In this document: positions 1-9,712 of the stretch, piece after piece | Layout of the letters: each line of letters opens with the position of its first letter | Numbering within the stretch: the first letter of the stretch is position 1 | The notes under the pieces: model-generated | What the model was told of the DNA's origin: nothing | The model's input: the letters and a program-made list of their open reading frames with translations, nothing else | Databases searched by the model: none | Origin: Bacillota bacterium | GTDB taxonomy: Bacteria > Bacillota > Clostridia > Acetivibrionales > DSM-27016 | DNA length: 64,000 nt | Direction: 5' to 3' | Assembly (NCBI GenBank): GCA_023390115.1 | Contig: JAEWDM010000004.1 | Span: 1 to 64,000 of the forward strand | Position numbers and translations under genes: made by a program

Positions 1-3000
1 AGCTGCCGGAAGATGAACTTTTGCTGCTTGACGAACTACTTGAGGAACTGCCTGAGCTTTTTATTGGCTCTGTTACTCCCGGATAACGTATCGGGCCTTG
101 GCCTAAGTTCAAGACATCCCTTCCGGTTGTGATTGACGAGCTGCTGCTGCTTGATTTGCTTCCCGTCAGGCTCCCTATAAACGATTTTACTGTTGAGACT
201 ACACTGCTTACCAAGCTGCTGAGAACAGACCAATGCCCTGTAGGATCGACATACATTATCGGGTTATTGTTTGCGTAGGTGTACCGATTCAAGCTCAATG
301 GGCTGCTATCTTCTCCCCAATAGCTGTCTTCACTTATGAAGCGTCCCACATACGGGTCATAATAGCGACTGCGGAGGTAGTACAGCCCAGTCTCAGCATC
401 CATGAATTCCCCTGCATACCTTATGGCGCAGGCATATTCCTCCACCGTAAGCGTAGGGTTACCCCATATGTCATAGTCATAGCTGTTCCGCACCTCTCCG
501 GCTGCATTTACGGTCTGCACTACGTCACCATGCCCATTGTATAAGAAGAATGAAGCATCCCCGGAGCCGTCCAGTCCTTCGCCCTGAAGTCTCGCTATAT
601 AGTTTACTCCCCTTACATACCGCGCCTTTACTGCGTTATTCTCATCTGTCTCAAGTATTACATGCTGCCTGTCGTACAAGTATTCTGTAATCTCCGGCTT
701 ATTCCCGTTGTCGGATCTCCTTACCGTCTTGCTTACCCTCAAGTCATCCCCGTCATAGACGTATTCTGCTATGCTGCGTACACCGCCCTTGACTGTCTCG
801 GCGGTGGTGAGCCGATTAAACCCATCGTAGCTGTAGCCTGTCATTTCCAGAAGGCTGTCCGCCGCTACTGTTATGCTGTCGCCATAGGCCGAACCCCTGG
901 CCCCCTGGTTAAGCCCCGTGTTGTCGGGCAGTATATAGCTTATGCTTGTGTTAAGCTGGTTTCCGTTGGCGTCATATTCATACCTGGTTGTCTTCTGCGC
1001 AAGCTCCTTTCCATCCTCTCCGTACATCCTCTCCGCCAGCTTAAGGAGTGCGTTGCTCGCGGAATAAGTGTATTCACTTTTCTTTATCTTAAATTGTATA
1101 TCCTTTCCTGTGCTTTCGTCAATATATTCCATCGGCTGGACAGAGGTATAGGCTTCATTCTGAGATACCCTGTTCCCTGCCCTGTCATAGGCGTATACCG
1201 TCGTCTTCCCGGGCGCAGTGACCCTTAGTATCCTGCCCGCACCGTCATACTGGTACTCCGTTGTTCCGTAGCTGTCGGTTTTGGCTGCCTGCCTTCCGGC
1301 GAGGTCATACCTGTAGCTGTATTGGGATATGCTTCCGCCGTCCGGCCTGCGGTTTTTTAATTCAACCAGGCGGTTATCCATGTCAAAGCTGTATTCCTCT
1401 CTTAATCCCCCTCCGTAGTCTATAGACCTCCTGTTGCCATTTTCGTCATAGGCGTAGAGGGTGGTGCCGCCGCCGTATGCCACGCTTTCCAGCCTGTTGG
1501 ATTTGTCATAGCCGTAGCGGGTGGCAAAGCCCTTTTTGTCGGTTACGCTTTCTATGTTCCCCACAACATCATAGGTATAGGCTATCTGAACGCTGCCGTC
1601 CTTCCGTATTTCCAGCAGCCTTCCGTTGCCGTCATAGCCGTAGGTGCTTGTACCGCTTGCGTCCTCCATCGATGCCCTGTTTCCGGCCTCGTCATAGGTA
1701 TATTTTATTGCGTCCCCGGTTTCCCAAACCTTCCTTTCCAGCATAAGCCCCCTGCTGTCATAGCTGAAAACGGTGGTGCTGCCGTTCCTGTCCATGACAG
1801 ACGCGGTATTGCCGTCAAGGCCGTATTTGTAGACGGTGTCCCTGCCCTCTGCGTCGGTTACTTTTGTTAAAAAGCCCGCGGGCCCATAGCTGTACCTGGT
1901 CAGCTTGCCCCGTCCGTCGGTCATTGTCAGCTTGCTTCCCAGCCTGTCATAGGTATATTTTGTGCTTATACCCATAGCATCCGTTATCTTTGTCAGGTTC
2001 CCCGCACTGTCGTATTCATAAGTTGTGGCATTCCCCAGCCCGTCGCTCTGCCATATAAGCTGCCCGTACCGGTCATACCGGTATTCAGCGGTATATTTGC
2101 CCTGCGCCGCCGCCTCAGGGGACGTCTTTCGTATAACTCTTCCCTCAAGATTATAAGTGTAGAGGGTTGAATAGCCCTTTGCATCCGTCTCCTTTACTAC
2201 GTTTCCGGCCGCGTCGTATTGTCTTGTGGTTATTACAATGCCGTAAGCGTCGGTGACTGTTTCTACCCTGCCCATGCTGTCATAGCCATATTCTATTGTG
2301 TTGCCCCTGGCATCGGTCTGCGATGTCCTGTTACCGGCTATGTCATAGCCATAGGCTATTGTCCCGCCTTCGGCGTCGGCAGAGCTTATCAGCCTGCTCA
2401 TGCTGTCATAGCTGTGGGTTGTCTCAAAGCCCCTTTCGTCTGTTTCCTTTATCCTGTTTCCCGACTCATCATAGGTATACAGTGTATGTATGTCCCTTCC
2501 CTCATGCCTTGTTGTCACCTTTTCCAGCCTGTTTAACGCATCGTAGGCAAACAGAACGGTATATTCCTGTCTCTGCTCCTGCTGCCCCTCTCCATACGTG
2601 AAGGCCATCGGGCTTGTTTCTCTGATCCTGTTGCCAAGCACATCATACCCATACTCCGTTATCAGCATAAGCCTTCCGGGATATTCTGAATCCTTAAGGG
2701 CCTCTATTCCGGGCATTGCTCCCGCATTATGGATTTCGTCCTCACCGGCAAGGTCTATGGAGGCAGTCAGTCTGTCCATGCTGTCATATTTAAGCTTGCG
2801 GATGCTGTACACACCCTCCGCTCTCAGGCTTTCAGTTTTTATAGTGTTGCCGTTTTTGTCATACCAGCTCTTTGTATACGCCCCGCTGCTGTCTGTTGCC
2901 GTGCTTACAAGCCCGTTGTCACAGTAGGTATAGCTCACCGTACGGGACGGCAGCCTGTCGCCGGTGCCCGAAACAGTCTTTCCGGTGATGTTTCCAAGCT

Positions 3001-6000
3001 CGTCATAGGTATAGCTTTCCGTGCGGTATAATATGCTTCCGTTTGCGTCCCGATCAATCGGGAGCCTTTTTTTTACCGGCCTGTTCGCCGCATCATAGGT
3101 TATATATGTCCAGTTGCCCAGCTTGTCCTTTGAGGCCGTTACATTTCCTTCGGGGTCTGTTTTGTATTCCAATGTGCTGCCTAAAGCGTCGGTTTGCAGT
3201 TTTACAGCCCCCAGGCTGTTCCATTCATATAATGTTGTGTTGCCAAGCTGATCTCTGCTCAGCACCTTTCTTCCCATGCTGTCGTAGGCATATTCTACCT
3301 GTCCTCCGTCCGGGTAGACAATCTTTGCAAGGGTGCCGCCGGGGTTGTTTATGTATATTGTGGCGTTGCCTCTTTCATCCGTCATTTTAGTAAGGTTTCC
3401 AAGTACATCATATTCAAAATGCCTGCTGCCCCCCAGCGCGTCAGTGGAGGCTGTTATTCTTCCCAGCCCGTCATATGCATAGACTGTCCCCGGCGAGGCG
3501 TCAATGCTTCCGGCAAACCGCAGCCCGTCAACTCTCTTTGCCACATTGCCGTTAAGGCCGTATTTAAGGTATTCTATACCGGCTCCGTCCGGCGACAGCG
3601 TTGATGTACGCCTGTTCATGCTGTCATAGGTATAGGACATGCCCTCCATTGCACCGGCAAGCTCCGGCGTGTCCAGCTCCGCGCTATAGCTGTTAGGCTG
3701 TATCTGCTTTTTTAAGCTGCCCATTGCGTCATATATGTACCTGGTTACGGCAAGCTCCCCGTCCGCAGCCGGGCTCTTTTTTCTTATCAGCCTGTCCATG
3801 CTGTCATACTCATAGTATGTCGATATATTCCTCGCGTTTTTCTCCTCTATGAGATTACCTTTCGTATCATATATGTACAGCGTATCATGCCCCATGGCGT
3901 CGGTCTTTCTTACCGGCCTGCCGTCCAGATCGTATTCATATGAGGCCGTTCCGCCGTTAGGGCCGGTCCTGGCCTTTAGCTGTCCGCCGCTGTAATAGCT
4001 GTAGCCGGTGGTTAATTTTACCCTCGCAGTATACTCGGCATCAAGCGCGGCTTTTCCCATGCTTGCCGTGTCCAGCTCTGAGCTTTCTGCAAGCAGGGCC
4101 TCGGAGATAAGCCTTGACTGTATGTCATACTGGTATCTGGTTATACGGTAGTATCCGTCCCGTACCTTCTGCTTTCTGGTTATGAGGTTTCCTTTTCTGT
4201 CGTATTCGTTTACTGTTTCCCTGTCCATAGGTCCCGAAGCCCTTATAAGCCTCCCGTTTTTGTCATAGGCATATTCCGCCCTGTCGCCTGCGGATTTTTC
4301 CTGTCCCCCTTCGACGGAGCCTTCCGGTACGGTATACTCAAAGGTTTCGGAAGTCAAAATGCTTCCTGTCCCGTCATATGTGCTCTTTACAAGCCTGTAG
4401 CGGTCATAGCCCTCCCCGCTGGATATGTATTCCTTCTTTCCGGTCATATTTCCAAGTAAATCATACCCGTAGTATTTTGCGTTGCCCTCCCTGTCCCGGC
4501 TTTCAGCCAGCTCGCCCTTCGGATTGTACCGGAAGGTCTCAACGGTGTTGTCGGGATACTCTATCCGGTATGCCTTTCCGAATAAATTACTGTATGACGC
4601 CGTCTTATTCCCCGCCCTGTCGGTCTTTACAGTCATCGCCCTTCCTGTCAGGTCATAGGAGTAGCTCTCCGATAAGCCGTCGGGATATGTCTTTTGCTTT
4701 ATAAGGCCGTTTAAGTAATATGTGTTTTCAGTTATCCGGCCTAAAGCGTCTTCCTCGGTGAGTACATTCCCGGAGCCGTCAAAGGTGTATTTCATAGTAT
4801 GCTCCGCCCCGTCCTTTGAGGCCTGTGCGGAGGTGTAGGCAATTACATTGTTCATTGCGTCGTACTTATAGGTGTTTCCTATGGATTCCTCAGGGCTGTC
4901 AGCGCTGTAGCCGTCACCGTCGGCCTCCTTTATGACGTTCCCGCGCCCGTCATATTCCCTGTAGGATATTACAGTGCTTGAGGCACCGTCAAAGACGGAT
5001 GCAATTGTCCGCCTGTTCAGAGCATCATATTCATACCCGGTTCCGGGAGCCGAAGAAGCCTCCTGTGACGAGTACCTGGCGTCAATTTCTTTTACAAGGT
5101 TGCCGTTTTCATCGTAAAGGTACCTTGTTATATATCCCATCGGGTCTATTTTTGCGGTATTTCTTCCCATGCCGTCATATTTGTACTGGGTGGTGCGGGC
5201 CTCTCCTCCGAATGCCACCGTTTCGGAAAGCACATTACCCCGCCTGTCGTATGTGTAAGAGGTGGTTTTTACATCCCCTTCCAGAGTGAAAGGCTGCTTT
5301 TTTTCTACAAGCCTTCCCCTGTAATCATAGCTGTATGTGGTACTGTCAAAGCCTTTTCCGTTGTGCCTATCTTCCCCTGTCAGGCTTCCCGTGTGGTCAT
5401 AACGGAACTTCCTTATATAGCTTCCCTGTTCGCCGCCGGTGCCTGCATTCATAACTCCTGCTTCGCTTATCACTCTTCCCGCATAGTCATAGACGTAGCT
5501 GTACTTTATTGTGCCTGCTCCCTGCGCATCTATGTACTGCACCGTTTCCGTCCTGTTTCCGTTATTGTCATACTTATATTCGGTACGGCTGCTGCCGGAA
5601 GCATCAATTGCCGCATATTCCCCGGAAAGCCTGTTCATTTTGTCATAAGCATAGCGAATAGAGGAGGAAACGGTGTCTTTCCCGCTTTCAGCCCTTCCCC
5701 TTAAAGCTGTTTCTATGTTGTCCGACCTGTCATACGTGTATCTTGTGTATGTATAGCTTTCCGGGCTGTCCTCGGAATATATTCTCTCCTCACCTGTCCT
5801 TCCCATGCCGTCATATATATATTTTGTGGCCTTGCCCCCCGGCTCGGTGATTGTATCGGGCTTCTCAAGCCCGTTATAGGTGTACAGGGTAAGCCCTCCC
5901 GCAGCATCGGCTACAGAAGCAAGCTGCCCCAGAGCATTATACCGGTATTGTGTGGTATAGCCCCTGGGATCGGTGTCGCTTACCTTGTTGCCCGCATAGT

Positions 6001-8677
6001 CATAGGCACAGGTGGTGGTATAGTATGTGCTTCCATCGGGAGTTTCGTCGGTTCTTACCAGCCTTTCCAGCTTGTCATAGTACAGCCTGTGCTTATACCC
6101 GTCCTCGTCCGTCATAGTGACTGAAAGCAGTATTTCATCACCTGTCCCGGCGGTACCGTCGCTCCCATAGGCATATGCCAGCAGTATGCTTTCCTTCCTT
6201 GCGGTGTCATTCTCGTAATATTCCTTTTTAATGAGCCTGTTTTCACTGTCATAGGAATATCTTATGGTGTGGCCGTTGGAATCGGCTTCCTTGGTTTTAT
6301 TCCCTCTGGAATCGTACAACGCCTTGTTTATGAGCTGCCACTTGCCTTCACTGTATACCTCGTACGAAAGCTGGTTTCCCAATATATCGTATGTATATCT
6401 TATTCTGTTTCCTGCAGCGTCGGTATGCTCAATCTGCCTGTCCTTATCCCGGTATTCCCCATAGCTGTATTTGGACGCGCTGCCGTTGGGGTTTACAATG
6501 CGTGTCACCCTGCCCAGTATGTCATACTCGTATGCCGTAGTATTTAGCCTTGCGTCTGTCTCTGATTTCAGGCTTCCGGTGTTAAGGTCATACGCATAAC
6601 CTATGACTGCTTCCTCACCGCCGGCAATTCTGTACTGCTTTGTAAGATACGCTCCCTTTTGATCGGTGCCGTAGGCGTCAATTCCGTACTCATAGCGGGT
6701 AACGTACAGGTTTCCGTCGGAATGCACCGTTTTTCCCGTCATATTTCCCCGGCTGTCATATTCATAGTCCGTTTCAAGCCAGTTAGCGGTATCGCCTGTA
6801 TTTGCTCTCTGCTCCTTTACCACATTCCCCATACCGTCTATTGTGTATATTGTCTGGCAGGTGGTGTCCCTGTCCTGCTTCCAGGTCTTTAAGCTCAGTA
6901 CATGGAACCTGTCGTATGCATAGGAATATACAACGGTATGCTCGCTGTCCACAGGGTATCCGTTATTGTCCCTCTCCGCCATCGGCCCGGTATAGTTTGT
7001 AAGGTTGCCGTAATCGTCATACCTGAAGTTTTCAACGGTCTTTACCGTCCGGCCCTTTGCCTTTCCGTTTTCCATAGCGCATACGGTTCTTTCTGTCTTT
7101 TTAGGAAACTTCATTTCGTCATACTCGGTGGTTGTTGTTATTTTGTGGCCGCTGCCTGTTTCTTCGGCGCTAACCTGCTGGTGCAGCCCGTCGTAGGTAT
7201 ATCTTAAAACAGTTCCGTTATAGGAGGCAACATCGGTATAGTACCTGTAGGTATCTCTCAGGTATGGCTGGTCACTCTCCTTGTAGCCCTCATACCCAAA
7301 GCCGTCTGCTTCGTTTGTGTATTTATACGTGGTTCTGTCCTTTACCTCGAATGTGAACCTGTCTAAAAATGCCGGCTTTGAGACATCGTAGCCTGTCCTT
7401 ATCAGCTCGCTCTTCTCAAATATTTTCCTGTACTGCATGCTGCCCTTGTCCGACAACCCCTTGGTATAGGTGTTGTATGCAAACCTCTCCAGCCTGTTTG
7501 TTTTGCAGTAGTCGATCTGTGTGAGGTTCTCATACCTGTTGTAGGCCGAATACTTTTCTCCGTTGGTGTAGGTAAAGCCAAGCTGCGGCTGGTCGTACCA
7601 GTAGTGGTATTTGGGCTTGCCGTCCACATCATAAACCCTCTGGAGCCTGGTTCTCAGTATATGGTTTGTTTTGCTGAGCAGCACAGCCGATTTGTCATAG
7701 ACAAGCTTTTTGTTACCCGGCAGGGTGACTATAACCTGGAATTTACCCTTAAGATCCCCCGAATGTGAGGTGTCGGGGTTCTGTGACGCCATATGGCTGT
7801 CCTCAAGGCTGTAGCGCTTATCCTCAATTGTCCCCGCCGTAAAGCTCTCATCCTGCTTATATTCTATAGCTGTCTTCCTGCCCGCTGTGTCTATTATTTT
7901 GGAAATGAGCTTTTTGCTTTTGTCTGTCCCATCCACGGTATACGAAACAGAGGTGTAGAGAAAGGTTATTGTATTGCCGTACCTGTCCTTTATCCCCAGC
8001 ACTCTTCCGTCATCCGCGAAGTATGTTCTCCTGCCGTCCTTGCCCTCCATTATATAAAAGGAGGTGCCGTCGGCCTGGCCGTTGCTGAAGCTCTTGTTCT
8101 CTTTTATTGTGACATCCTTTATGGTCTGGTTTTCGGGAGTATATGTATTGACATTGTCAACACTTTCAGGCCCCATCAGCCTGTATACGTCCCCTGCCTC
8201 GGTATGCAGGAACCTGTGGCTTGTACCGTCGGAGTTTTTCTTTATTTCCATTGCCGGGAACGAAAACCTCATTCCCACTCCCAGGTCGTACCTGTCCTCA
8301 TAGAAGGATGATGTTGTGTTGTCGGAGTAGACCTGATCCACCCACGCCCCGTTTACATACTCCGCCTTCATCTCCTGAACATTTGCGGTGCCGCTCCTGT
8401 ATATTCTTTTTATCTCCAGATCAAGACCGTTTACTCCGGGGAGTATATAGTCGGTCTGCACCAGGCCGATGTCCCCGCTCTGGGGGCTTATGGACTCCTC
8501 CGAGGCATTGTTCCTTAAATATGCCGGCGACAGCATTGTGTTATATTGCTCCGCCGGGCCCACAAGGTTGTTCAGCCTCTCCTCCAGAGTCTCGGCAAGC
8601 ACTCCCTGCGCCTGTATGAAAACTGTTGTAAGTATTATTACGCATATGGCGAAAATTTTATATATATGCCGCTTCAC
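1..8677 (-). CDS. Giant Sec-secreted Rhs/YD-repeat protein (3' end outside window)
   Basis: The frame is open from a GTG at 8677 (GAGGGGG ribosome-binding site 7 bases upstream) to the window edge, giving at least 2892 residues with the C-terminus missing. Residues 1-30 form a Sec signal peptide (KRHIYK, hydrophobic core, QAQGVLAE). A non-repeat N-terminal region of about 490 residues follows, then more than 2200 residues of YD repeats (YxYDxxGRL / GNxxxxTDxxG pattern, about 20-22 residue period). The conserved Rhs core end is at about residues 2760-2810 (YYLRSRYYDPYVGRFISEDS, then NPIMYVDPTGHW). Beyond it the visible tail is serine-rich. In the Rhs/WapA family the repeats form a shell and the sequence after the core is a variable, often toxic, domain; here that domain lies outside the window. 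It is the last visible gene of a minus-strand operon with the Fn3 and G-x-SW proteins. The family call is secure; toxin versus adhesin role is inference. Confidence 0.95.
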   Translation of the reverse strand, partial: MKRHIYKIFAICVIILTTVFIQAQGVLAETLEERLNNLVGPAEQYNTMLSPAYLRNNASEESISPQSGDIGLVQTDYILPGVNGLDLEIKRIYRSGTANVQEMKAEYVNGAWVDQVYSDNTTSSFYEDRYDLGVGMRFSFPAMEIKKNSDGTSHRFLHTEAGDVYRLMGPESVDNVNTYTPENQTIKDVTIKENKSFSNGQADGTSFYIMEGKDGRRTYFADDGRVLGIKDRYGNTITFLYTSVSYTVDGTDKSKKLISKIIDTAGRKTAIEYKQDESFTAGTIEDKRYSLEDSHMASQNPDTSHSGDLKGKFQVIVTLPGNKKLVYDKSAVLLSKTNHILRTRLQRVYDVDGKPKYHYWYDQPQLGFTYTNGEKYSAYNRYENLTQIDYCKTNRLERFAYNTYTKGLSDKGSMQYRKIFEKSELIRTGYDVSKPAFLDRFTFEVKDRTTYKYTNEADGFGYEGYKESDQPYLRDTYRYYTDVASYNGTVLRYTYDGLHQQVSAEETGSGHKITTTTEYDEMKFPKKTERTVCAMENGKAKGRTVKTVENFRYDDYGNLTNYTGPMAERDNNGYPVDSEHTVVYSYAYDRFHVLSLKTWKQDRDTTCQTIYTIDGMGNVVKEQRANTGDTANWLETDYEYDSRGNMTGKTVHSDGNLYVTRYEYGIDAYGTDQKGAYLTKQYRIAGGEEAVIGYAYDLNTGSLKSETDARLNTTAYEYDILGRVTRIVNPNGSASKYSYGEYRDKDRQIEHTDAAGNRIRYTYDILGNQLSYEVYSEGKWQLINKALYDSRGNKTKEADSNGHTIRYSYDSENRLIKKEYYENDTARKESILLAYAYGSDGTAGTGDEILLSVTMTDEDGYKHRLYYDKLERLVRTDETPDGSTYYTTTCAYDYAGNKVSDTDPRGYTTQYRYNALGQLASVADAAGGLTLYTYNGLEKPDTITEPGGKATKYIYDGMGRTGEERIYSEDSPESYTYTRYTYDRSDNIETALRGRAESGKDTVSSSIRYAYDKMNRLSGEYAAIDASGSSRTEYKYDNNGNRTETVQYIDAQGAGTIKYSYVYDYAGRVISEAGVMNAGTGGEQGSYIRKFRYDHTGSLTGEDRHNGKGFDSTTYSYDYRGRLVEKKQPFTLEGDVKTTSYTYDRRGNVLSETVAFGGEARTTQYKYDGMGRNTAKIDPMGYITRYLYDENGNLVKEIDARYSSQEASSAPGTGYEYDALNRRTIASVFDGASSTVISYREYDGRGNVIKEADGDGYSADSPEESIGNTYKYDAMNNVIAYTSAQASKDGAEHTMKYTFDGSGNVLTEEDALGRITENTYYLNGLIKQKTYPDGLSESYSYDLTGRAMTVKTDRAGNKTASYSNLFGKAYRIEYPDNTVETFRYNPKGELAESRDREGNAKYYGYDLLGNMTGKKEYISSGEGYDRYRLVKSTYDGTGSILTSETFEYTVPEGSVEGGQEKSAGDRAEYAYDKNGRLIRASGPMDRETVNEYDRKGNLITRKQKVRDGYYRITRYQYDIQSRLISEALLAESSELDTASMGKAALDAEYTARVKLTTGYSYYSGGQLKARTGPNGGTASYEYDLDGRPVRKTDAMGHDTLYIYDTKGNLIEEKNARNISTYYEYDSMDRLIRKKSPAADGELAVTRYIYDAMGSLKKQIQPNSYSAELDTPELAGAMEGMSYTYDSMNRRTSTLSPDGAGIEYLKYGLNGNVAKRVDGLRFAGSIDASPGTVYAYDGLGRITASTDALGGSRHFEYDVLGNLTKMTDERGNATIYINNPGGTLAKIVYPDGGQVEYAYDSMGRKVLSRDQLGNTTLYEWNSLGAVKLQTDALGSTLEYKTDPEGNVTASKDKLGNWTYITYDAANRPVKKRLPIDRDANGSILYRTESYTYDELGNITGKTVSGTGDRLPSRTVSYTYCDNGLVSTATDSSGAYTKSWYDKNGNTIKTESLRAEGVYSIRKLKYDSMDRLTASIDLAGEDEIHNAGAMPGIEALKDSEYPGRLMLITEYGYDVLGNRIRETSPMAFTYGEGQQEQRQEYTVLFAYDALNRLEKVTTRHEGRDIHTLYTYDESGNRIKETDERGFETTHSYDSMSRLISSADAEGGTIAYGYDIAGNRTSQTDARGNTIEYGYDSMGRVETVTDAYGIVITTRQYDAAGNVVKETDAKGYSTLYTYNLEGRVIRKTSPEAAAQGKYTAEYRYDRYGQLIWQSDGLGNATTYEYDSAGNLTKITDAMGISTKYTYDRLGSKLTMTDGRGKLTRYSYGPAGFLTKVTDAEGRDTVYKYGLDGNTASVMDRNGSTTVFSYDSRGLMLERKVWETGDAIKYTYDEAGNRASMEDASGTSTYGYDGNGRLLEIRKDGSVQIAYTYDVVGNIESVTDKKGFATRYGYDKSNRLESVAYGGGTTLYAYDENGNRRSIDYGGGLREEYSFDMDNRLVELKNRRPDGGSISQYSYRYDLAGRQAAKTDSYGTTEYQYDGAGRILRVTAPGKTTVYAYDRAGNRVSQNEAYTSVQPMEYIDESTGKDIQFKIKKSEYTYSASNALLKLAERMYGEDGKELAQKTTRYEYDANGNQLNTSISYILPDNTGLNQGARGSAYGDSITVAADSLLEMTGYSYDGFNRLTTAETVKGGVRSIAEYVYDGDDLRVSKTVRRSDNGNKPEITEYLYDRQHVILETDENNAVKARYVRGVNYIARLQGEGLDGSGDASFFLYNGHGDVVQTVNAAGEVRNSYDYDIWGNPTLTVEEYACAIRYAGEFMDAETGLYYLRSRYYDPYVGRFISEDSYWGEDSSPLSLNRYTYANNNPIMYVDPTGHWSVLSSLVSSVVSTVKSFIGSLTGSKSSSSSSSITTGRDVLNLGQGPIRYPGVTEPIKSSGSSSSSSSSSKSSSSGS

Positions 8678-8750
8678 TAAAAAACCCCCTCGTATATTGC
8701 TGAGTATATAATTGATGGAAGAAATTTTTATTTGATCAGTAAGGAATACC

Positions 8751-9692
8751 TCATCCCAAATAATATTTCTCCTCATAGACACGGGCATAAATCTCCTCGT
8801 TTGAAAGGCCCTGCTTTACCCATTCCAGCACAGTTGTATCGGAAACCCCGAGCTTTGACGCCGTAACCAGCGCCTCCACCACACGCTTCTGCGAAAGCCC
8901 GGTCTGCTCGCAATGCTTCTCAAGCTGCTCACGCGTGACAGGTATGCGCGGCAGCTTTTCATCGCCGTTTACAATGCCGTACCCGGCGTTTATCAGCCTC
9001 CAGCTCATTCCCGACTGTTTTTTTGCTATTATATCCCCGACAGGTATTCCCAGCCTCTGGCTTACCCTGTCGGCCGTCATAATATCGTCTTGGGTTATTC
9101 CGGGCGTTTCCATGAGCTTGTCGAGGTACTCAGAATCAAACGAGGCGGGGACAAATTCAGGGTTGTCCTTTGCATATTCCTTAAAAATTGCTTCCCAGCT
9201 CTGTCCTCCGGCTTTCATGCCCAGAAGCCCTTCAATGTCCTCAAGCCTTCCGTAGCGGTCGTTGAGGAAGGAGTAGGCTGTAAGAACATCGGGAATTGCC
9301 GCTCCCTCCTTTATATGTCTTTCCAGCTCAGTCTTAAACCTTATATGTACATTCAGGCTTTTAAGAAGCGCCGCATAATTATCGACGTTGCGGGTGTAGC
9401 TTTCCGGGTCATAAGCCTTTATGCAATCCAGTATATCCTGCGAAATACTGTAATCGGCTTCATCCTCCAAAATTTCGCCCTCATTCAGGCTCTCGCCTAC
9501 ACCCTCATCAGACTCATCCGTCTGCGCCTCCGGCTGTACTGCGGCACCTTGCCCGGAATTGCTCTGCTCACCGGGCTGCTGCTCTTCCGCAGGCTTTACG
9601 GCAACCATATAGTATGCTCCATACGCGGCCTGTGCTATGAATACCAGAGCAACGGCAATTACAATTATTTTTATTCCTTTAATGCTCCTCAT
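8751..9692 (-). CDS. Secreted or membrane-anchored G-x-SW motif protein A, unknown function
   Basis: This 313-residue protein has an N-terminal hydrophobic segment (residues about 7-27) that could be a signal peptide or anchor. An acidic, Gln/Glu-rich linker to about residue 75 follows, then an all-helical-looking C-terminal part. That part holds two copies of an unrecognised motif, KAGGQSW near residue 165 and KQSGMSW near residue 225, each after a short helix and followed by a hydrophobic residue. The segment GITQDDIMTADRVSQRLG before the second copy resembles GFSDEDITYAKMLYDR in the next gene upstream, so the two proteins are probably paralogues. It lies 20 bases after that gene and 73 bases before the Rhs gene, in the same direction. 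I do not recognise the family. A chaperone, immunity or cell-wall accessory role for the Rhs protein is only inferred from position. Confidence 0.85.
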   Translation of the reverse strand: MRSIKGIKIIVIAVALVFIAQAAYGAYYMVAVKPAEEQQPGEQSNSGQGAAVQPEAQTDESDEGVGESLNEGEILEDEADYSISQDILDCIKAYDPESYTRNVDNYAALLKSLNVHIRFKTELERHIKEGAAIPDVLTAYSFLNDRYGRLEDIEGLLGMKAGGQSWEAIFKEYAKDNPEFVPASFDSEYLDKLMETPGITQDDIMTADRVSQRLGIPVGDIIAKKQSGMSWRLINAGYGIVNGDEKLPRIPVTREQLEKHCEQTGLSQKRVVEALVTASKLGVSDTTVLEWVKQGLSNEEIYARVYEEKYYLG

Positions 9693-9712
9693 AAGCTTTA
9701 TCTCCTCTGCAA

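Noticed and set aside
1..8600. Regularly spaced repeats resembling a CRISPR or satellite array
   Set aside because: The period of about 60-66 bases follows YD-repeat protein units with variable bases at third positions, so it is coding repetition, not a CRISPR array.
233..8619. Many plus-strand open frames of 60-190 codons across the first 8.6 kb
   Set aside because: They are antisense shadows of the Rhs reading frame; their products are low in charge balance, rich in Cys/His/Pro, and none has a ribosome-binding site with recognisable domain.
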